Assembly (NCBI GenBank): GCA_030642565.1
Contig: DAOWNM010000101.1
Location: forward strand, 1-8,773
From: Bacteroidota bacterium
Lineage (GTDB): Bacteria; Bacteroidota; Bacteroidia; Bacteroidales; GCA-2748055
Direction: 5' to 3'
Length of the DNA: 8,773 nucleotides
Positions 7,194-8,773 of the stretch are shown one piece after another (positions within the stretch are counted from its first letter, which is position 1; every line of letters starts with the position of its first letter). The position numbers and the translations under genes were made by a program. Under the pieces are notes generated by a model, which saw only the letters and a program-made list of their open reading frames with translations, was not told where the DNA came from and did not search any database.

Positions 7194-8773
7194 ATGAATC
7201 AGATTATAGAGTGTGTTCCCAATTTTAGTGAGGGAGTGGATATGGAAGTGATACGGCGGATTACCGGCCAAATTGAATCTGTAGAGGGTGTGAAGTTGCT
7301 TGATGTGGATCCCGGGAGAACCACAAACCGTACGGTGGTTACCTTTGTGGGATCGCCCGAACAAGTGATGGAGGCTGCCTTCCAGGCGGTTAAAATGGCC
7401 TCGGAAATTATTGATATGAGCCGGCACAGTGGAGAACATCCCAGGTTCGGTGCCACCGATGTATGTCCGCTTGTACCAGTGTCAGGGATCTCCATGGAGG
7501 AGACGGTGAAGTATGCACATCAGCTGGCTGAAAGGATCGGAAACGAAATAGGGATTCCTGTCTATTGCTATGAGAATGCGGCTTTTAGTGATAATCGTAA
7601 AAATCTGGCCACCGTGCGATCGGGCGAATATGAAGGATTGAAGGAGAAACTGGCAGACCCGGAGTGGAAACCCGATTTTGGCAAGGCTCAATTTATCCCC
7701 CGTACAGGGGCCATTGCTGTAGGAGCCAGGGATTTCCTGGTGGCCTATAATATAAACCTAAATACCACCTCTACCCGGCGTGCCAATGCCATTGCTTTTG
7801 ATGTGAGAGAGCGGGGACGGGCCAAACGGGAGGGAGATCCTGTAACGGGAAAGATTCTGAAGGATGCTGATGGAAAACCGGTGATGATTTCCGGTTCGCT
7901 GAAGGAGGTAAAGGCCATTGGCTGGTATATCGAGGAGTACGGGGTGGCGCAGATCTCTATGAATCTGACCAATATTTCGATTACGCCGGTTCATGTGGCC
8001 TTTGATGAGGTATGTAAAAGAGCCGATGCCAGGGGCATTCGGGTAACCGGATCCGAGCTGGTTGGACTGGTGCCGCTGAATGCCATGCTGGATGCGGGCA
8101 GGTATTTTTTGAAAAAACAGAGACGATCCACGGGGGTTTCAGACAGTGAATTGATCAAGATCGCTGTAAAGTCCATGGGACTGGATGAACTGGGCCCCTT
8201 TGATCCCCATGAGAAGATTATTGAGTACCAGCTAAATAAAGGTGAAGACAAGGCACTGGTGGATTTGACTCTTGCTGCTTTTATGGAGGAGACCGCTTCA
8301 GAATCGCCCGCACCCGGCGGAGGATCGGTCAGTGCCTATATGGGCGCTATCGGTGCGGCCCTGGCTACTATGGTGGCCAATCTCTCATCACATAAAAGGG
8401 GATGGGACGACCGTTGGGAGGAGTTTTCTGAATGGGCAGAGAGGGGAAAGGCGATCCAGGAACGGCTGCTGCAGCTGGTGGATGAAGACTCCCGGGCATT
8501 TAATGAAATTATGGCTGCATGCGGACTTCCGAAAAGGTCATCCGGGGAGCAGGAGACCAGGAAGGCGGCCATTGAGGCGGCCACTCTGCATGCCATTGAG
8601 GTGCCCTTTGAGGTGATGAATGTGGCATATGCAGGTTTTGAGGTGGCAGGGGCCATGGCCGAAACCGGAAATCCCAACAGTGTATCAGATGCAGGTGTGG
8701 GGGCTCTGGCACTATATGCCTGCATTGAAGGTGCCTGGTTGAATGTGAAGATCAATGCGGTCGATCTGAAAGA
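7194..8773 (+). CDS. ftcD: Glutamate formimidoyltransferase / formimidoyltetrahydrofolate cyclodeaminase, 3' end missing
   Basis: The frame is open from the ATG at 7194 to the right edge (526 full codons, no stop). Judged against the 541-residue human enzyme, plus the longer linker here, a few tens of residues are probably missing. The bifunctional cytoplasmic protein transfers the formimino group of N-formiminoglutamate to tetrahydrofolate, then deaminates it to 5,10-methenyl-THF and ammonia. The transferase domain starts MNQIIECVPNFSEG and has DVDPGRTTNRTVVTF at 37-51 and the catalytic His in GEHPRFGATDVCP (H82, the same number as in human FTCD). The segment TRRANAIAFDVRERGR follows in its second subdomain. 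A linker near 330-355 leads to the helical cyclodeaminase domain with SPAPGGGSVSAYMGAIGAAL from residue 371, and NPNSVSDAGVGALA close to the edge. The gene begins 6 bases after hutI. Some bacteria use HutG or HutF instead; FTCD here sends the carbon to the folate pool. Confidence 0.96.
   Translation, partial: MNQIIECVPNFSEGVDMEVIRRITGQIESVEGVKLLDVDPGRTTNRTVVTFVGSPEQVMEAAFQAVKMASEIIDMSRHSGEHPRFGATDVCPLVPVSGISMEETVKYAHQLAERIGNEIGIPVYCYENAAFSDNRKNLATVRSGEYEGLKEKLADPEWKPDFGKAQFIPRTGAIAVGARDFLVAYNINLNTTSTRRANAIAFDVRERGRAKREGDPVTGKILKDADGKPVMISGSLKEVKAIGWYIEEYGVAQISMNLTNISITPVHVAFDEVCKRADARGIRVTGSELVGLVPLNAMLDAGRYFLKKQRRSTGVSDSELIKIAVKSMGLDELGPFDPHEKIIEYQLNKGEDKALVDLTLAAFMEETASESPAPGGGSVSAYMGAIGAALATMVANLSSHKRGWDDRWEEFSEWAERGKAIQERLLQLVDEDSRAFNEIMAACGLPKRSSGEQETRKAAIEAATLHAIEVPFEVMNVAYAGFEVAGAMAETGNPNSVSDAGVGALALYACIEGAWLNVKINAVDLK

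Noticed and set aside
8272..8616. Plus-strand frame of 114 codons inside ftcD
   Set aside because: Arg/Pro/Trp-rich out-of-frame reading of the cyclodeaminase domain, whose own frame is continuous and carries the PAPGGGS motif.

Overview
The window is ordinary bacterial chromosome: seven genes, all on the + strand and tightly packed. The protein content points to Bacteroidota, probably order Bacteroidales. The indicators are a DUF4835 envelope protein (a family I know only from this phylum) between coaBC and recN, a Bacteroidota-type FabI, a PAMD variant of the CoaC motif, a bifunctional FTCD in histidine breakdown, near absence of Shine-Dalgarno sequences, and one clear TAnnTTTG-type promoter element. 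Base composition looks close to 50% GC throughout. No mobile element, RNA gene or CRISPR array was seen.

Left block, positions 1 to about 4700. First comes the 3' part of coaBC (coenzyme A synthesis). A secreted DUF4835 protein overlaps it by 8 bases, recN (DNA double-strand break repair) follows 9 bases later, and fabI (final reduction step of fatty acid elongation) follows after 70 bases. The first three are probably co-transcribed. They share no single pathway; this is a housekeeping block of cofactor, envelope, repair and lipid functions. It appears to end at a short UNCG-tetraloop hairpin with a run of six T after fabI.

Right block, positions about 4717 to the end. A strong-looking -7 element lies directly after that terminator and heads a gene for a DUF819 membrane protein with about 12 transmembrane segments. 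After 51 bases come hutI (imidazolonepropionase) and, 6 bases later, a bifunctional glutamate formimidoyltransferase / formimidoyl-THF cyclodeaminase (ftcD) that runs off the right edge. HutI makes N-formimino-L-glutamate. FTCD moves the formimino group to tetrahydrofolate and then deaminates it, giving glutamate, ammonia and 5,10-methenyl-THF. The other histidine genes (hutH, hutU) are not in the window and may lie to the right. The DUF819 protein could be a transporter serving this pathway, but only its position suggests that.

I found no convincing new multi-gene system. The points most worth checking are the replacement of the usual catalytic Cys and conserved Asn in the CoaC domain, the uncharacterised DUF819 carrier beside the histidine genes, the compact terminator-to-promoter junction with heptamer repeats, and a possibly leaderless hutI start.
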